The notes beneath the pieces are model-generated. The model had not been told where the DNA came from and searched no databases. It saw only the letters and a list, made by a program, of their open reading frames with translations. Below, piece by piece: positions 5,013 to 5,545 of a stretch of DNA of 5,545 nt. The position numbers and the translations under genes are program-made. The DNA lies in assembly GCA_900549335.1 (NCBI GenBank), contig UROJ01000107.1, positions 1-5,545 on the forward strand, read 5' to 3'. The number at the start of each line of letters is the position of its first letter. Position 1 is the first letter of the stretch. This DNA comes from an uncultured Collinsella sp. GTDB taxonomy: Bacteria > Actinomycetota > Coriobacteriia > Coriobacteriales > Coriobacteriaceae.

Positions 5013-5018
5013 TAGAAT
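5013..5018 (+). promoter_or_regulatory. Candidate -10 box of the zinc peptidase gene
   Basis: TAGAAT at 5013-5018 lies in the 64-bp gap after the RNase D stop codon, 35 nt before the next start. No clear -35 is visible and no terminator precedes it, so the peptidase may be co-transcribed with RNase D as well as having its own start. Confidence 0.35.
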
Positions 5019-5053
5019 GCCTCCAACGTGTAACTCGATTCGGAGGAATTCGC

Positions 5054-5545
5054 ATGCCTTATTACTATGGATACGGCTTTGGCATCGACCCGCTGTACCT
5101 GCTGGTTGTTCTTGTCTGCACGGTGATTGGCCTTGCCGCACAGAACTATATCAACTCGACGTACAAAACCTGGTCCAAGGTTCGCTCGGACGGCGACACG
5201 GGCGCCACGGTCGCTCGCCGCATGCTCGACGCCAACGGCTGCAACGCCGTGGGTATCAAGGGTGTCGCCGGCGAGCTCACCGACCATTACAACCCGCAGG
5301 ACAATAACCTGTATCTCTCGGATGCCAACCGTTCGGGCGGGTCGGTCGCAAGCGTTGCCGTCGCCTGCCACGAGGCGGGCCATGCCGCCCAGCGTCAAAG
5401 CGGTTACGCCATGATGAAGGTTCGCACCGCCCTCGTGCCGGTCGTCAACTTTACCCAGAACACCTGGACCATCGTGTTGCTCTTGGGCCTGTTTATGAAC
5501 ATCGCGGGACTCACGACCCTCGCACTGATCTTCTTCTCGTTTAGC
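5054..5545 (+). CDS. YugP-type membrane zinc metallopeptidase (partial, N-terminal 164 aa)
   Basis: The gene starts at ATG 5054, with an excellent GGAGG ribosome binding site at 5042-5046 (7 nt spacing), and is open at the right edge. The product matches the neutral zinc metallopeptidase family of YugP (PF04298). It has a Tyr/Gly-rich N-terminus, a membrane segment (about 14-31), a conserved-looking DHYNP (77-81), the zinc-binding HEAGH motif (His106, Glu107, His110) and a second hydrophobic span beginning near 138. Full members are about 230 aa, so about 65 residues including the third zinc ligand should lie outside the window. The active site would sit at the membrane surface. The physiological substrates of the family are poorly known. 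It follows RNase D without a terminator, but the pairing need not be functional. Confidence 0.93.
   Translation, partial: MPYYYGYGFGIDPLYLLVVLVCTVIGLAAQNYINSTYKTWSKVRSDGDTGATVARRMLDANGCNAVGIKGVAGELTDHYNPQDNNLYLSDANRSGGSVASVAVACHEAGHAAQRQSGYAMMKVRTALVPVVNFTQNTWTIVLLLGLFMNIAGLTTLALIFFSFS

Overview
The window looks like chromosomal DNA from a high-GC, Gram-positive gut actinobacterium of the Coriobacteriia, most likely Collinsella or a close relative. The reasons are the GC-rich coding sequence, an LPXTG-anchored C69 dipeptidase, Gram-positive Shine-Dalgarno sites and a DgkB/YegS-type lipid kinase. The genus is an inference from gene content and style; no marker gene proves it. I see no mobile element, CRISPR array, tRNA or rRNA.

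Layout. Bases 1-360 (minus strand) hold a tryptophan attenuation system. It has a promoter, a 22-residue leader peptide with three consecutive Trp codons, a strong intrinsic terminator, and then the first 27 codons of the regulated gene, which runs off the left edge. A 21-nt near-perfect inverted repeat joins the leader-peptide coding region to RNA beyond the terminator, which the textbook attenuator does not explain. Bases 380-469 hold a cluster of three hairpins, one of them the likely terminator of the next gene. Bases 482-2431 (minus) encode a secreted, sortase-anchored C69 family peptidase. Its predicted signal-peptidase site falls directly before the catalytic Cys, and it has a Pro-rich wall spacer encoded by 18-bp tandem repeats. 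Bases 2432-2660 are its 5' region, with a candidate promoter and a GNRA-capped hairpin.

Bases 2660-3757 (minus) form a small transcription unit. A diacylglycerol/lipid kinase-family gene is followed by a previously easy-to-miss 30-residue single-span membrane protein, whose Shine-Dalgarno overlaps the kinase stop codon, and then by a strong intrinsic terminator. The kinase and the next gene diverge from a shared AT-rich segment near 3786-3793, where the two candidate -10 boxes overlap. On the plus strand, ribonuclease D (3856-4989) is followed after 64 bp by the first 164 codons of a YugP-type membrane zinc metallopeptidase that runs off the right edge.

How they fit together: the genes are mostly independent. 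The left end is a self-contained amino-acid-responsive switch. The C69 enzyme probably hydrolyses peptides at the cell surface. The lipid kinase and its small membrane partner are probably co-expressed at the membrane. RNase D and the YugP-like protease are housekeeping functions in RNA processing and membrane proteostasis. The least explained elements are the long-range leader duplex and the small membrane protein.
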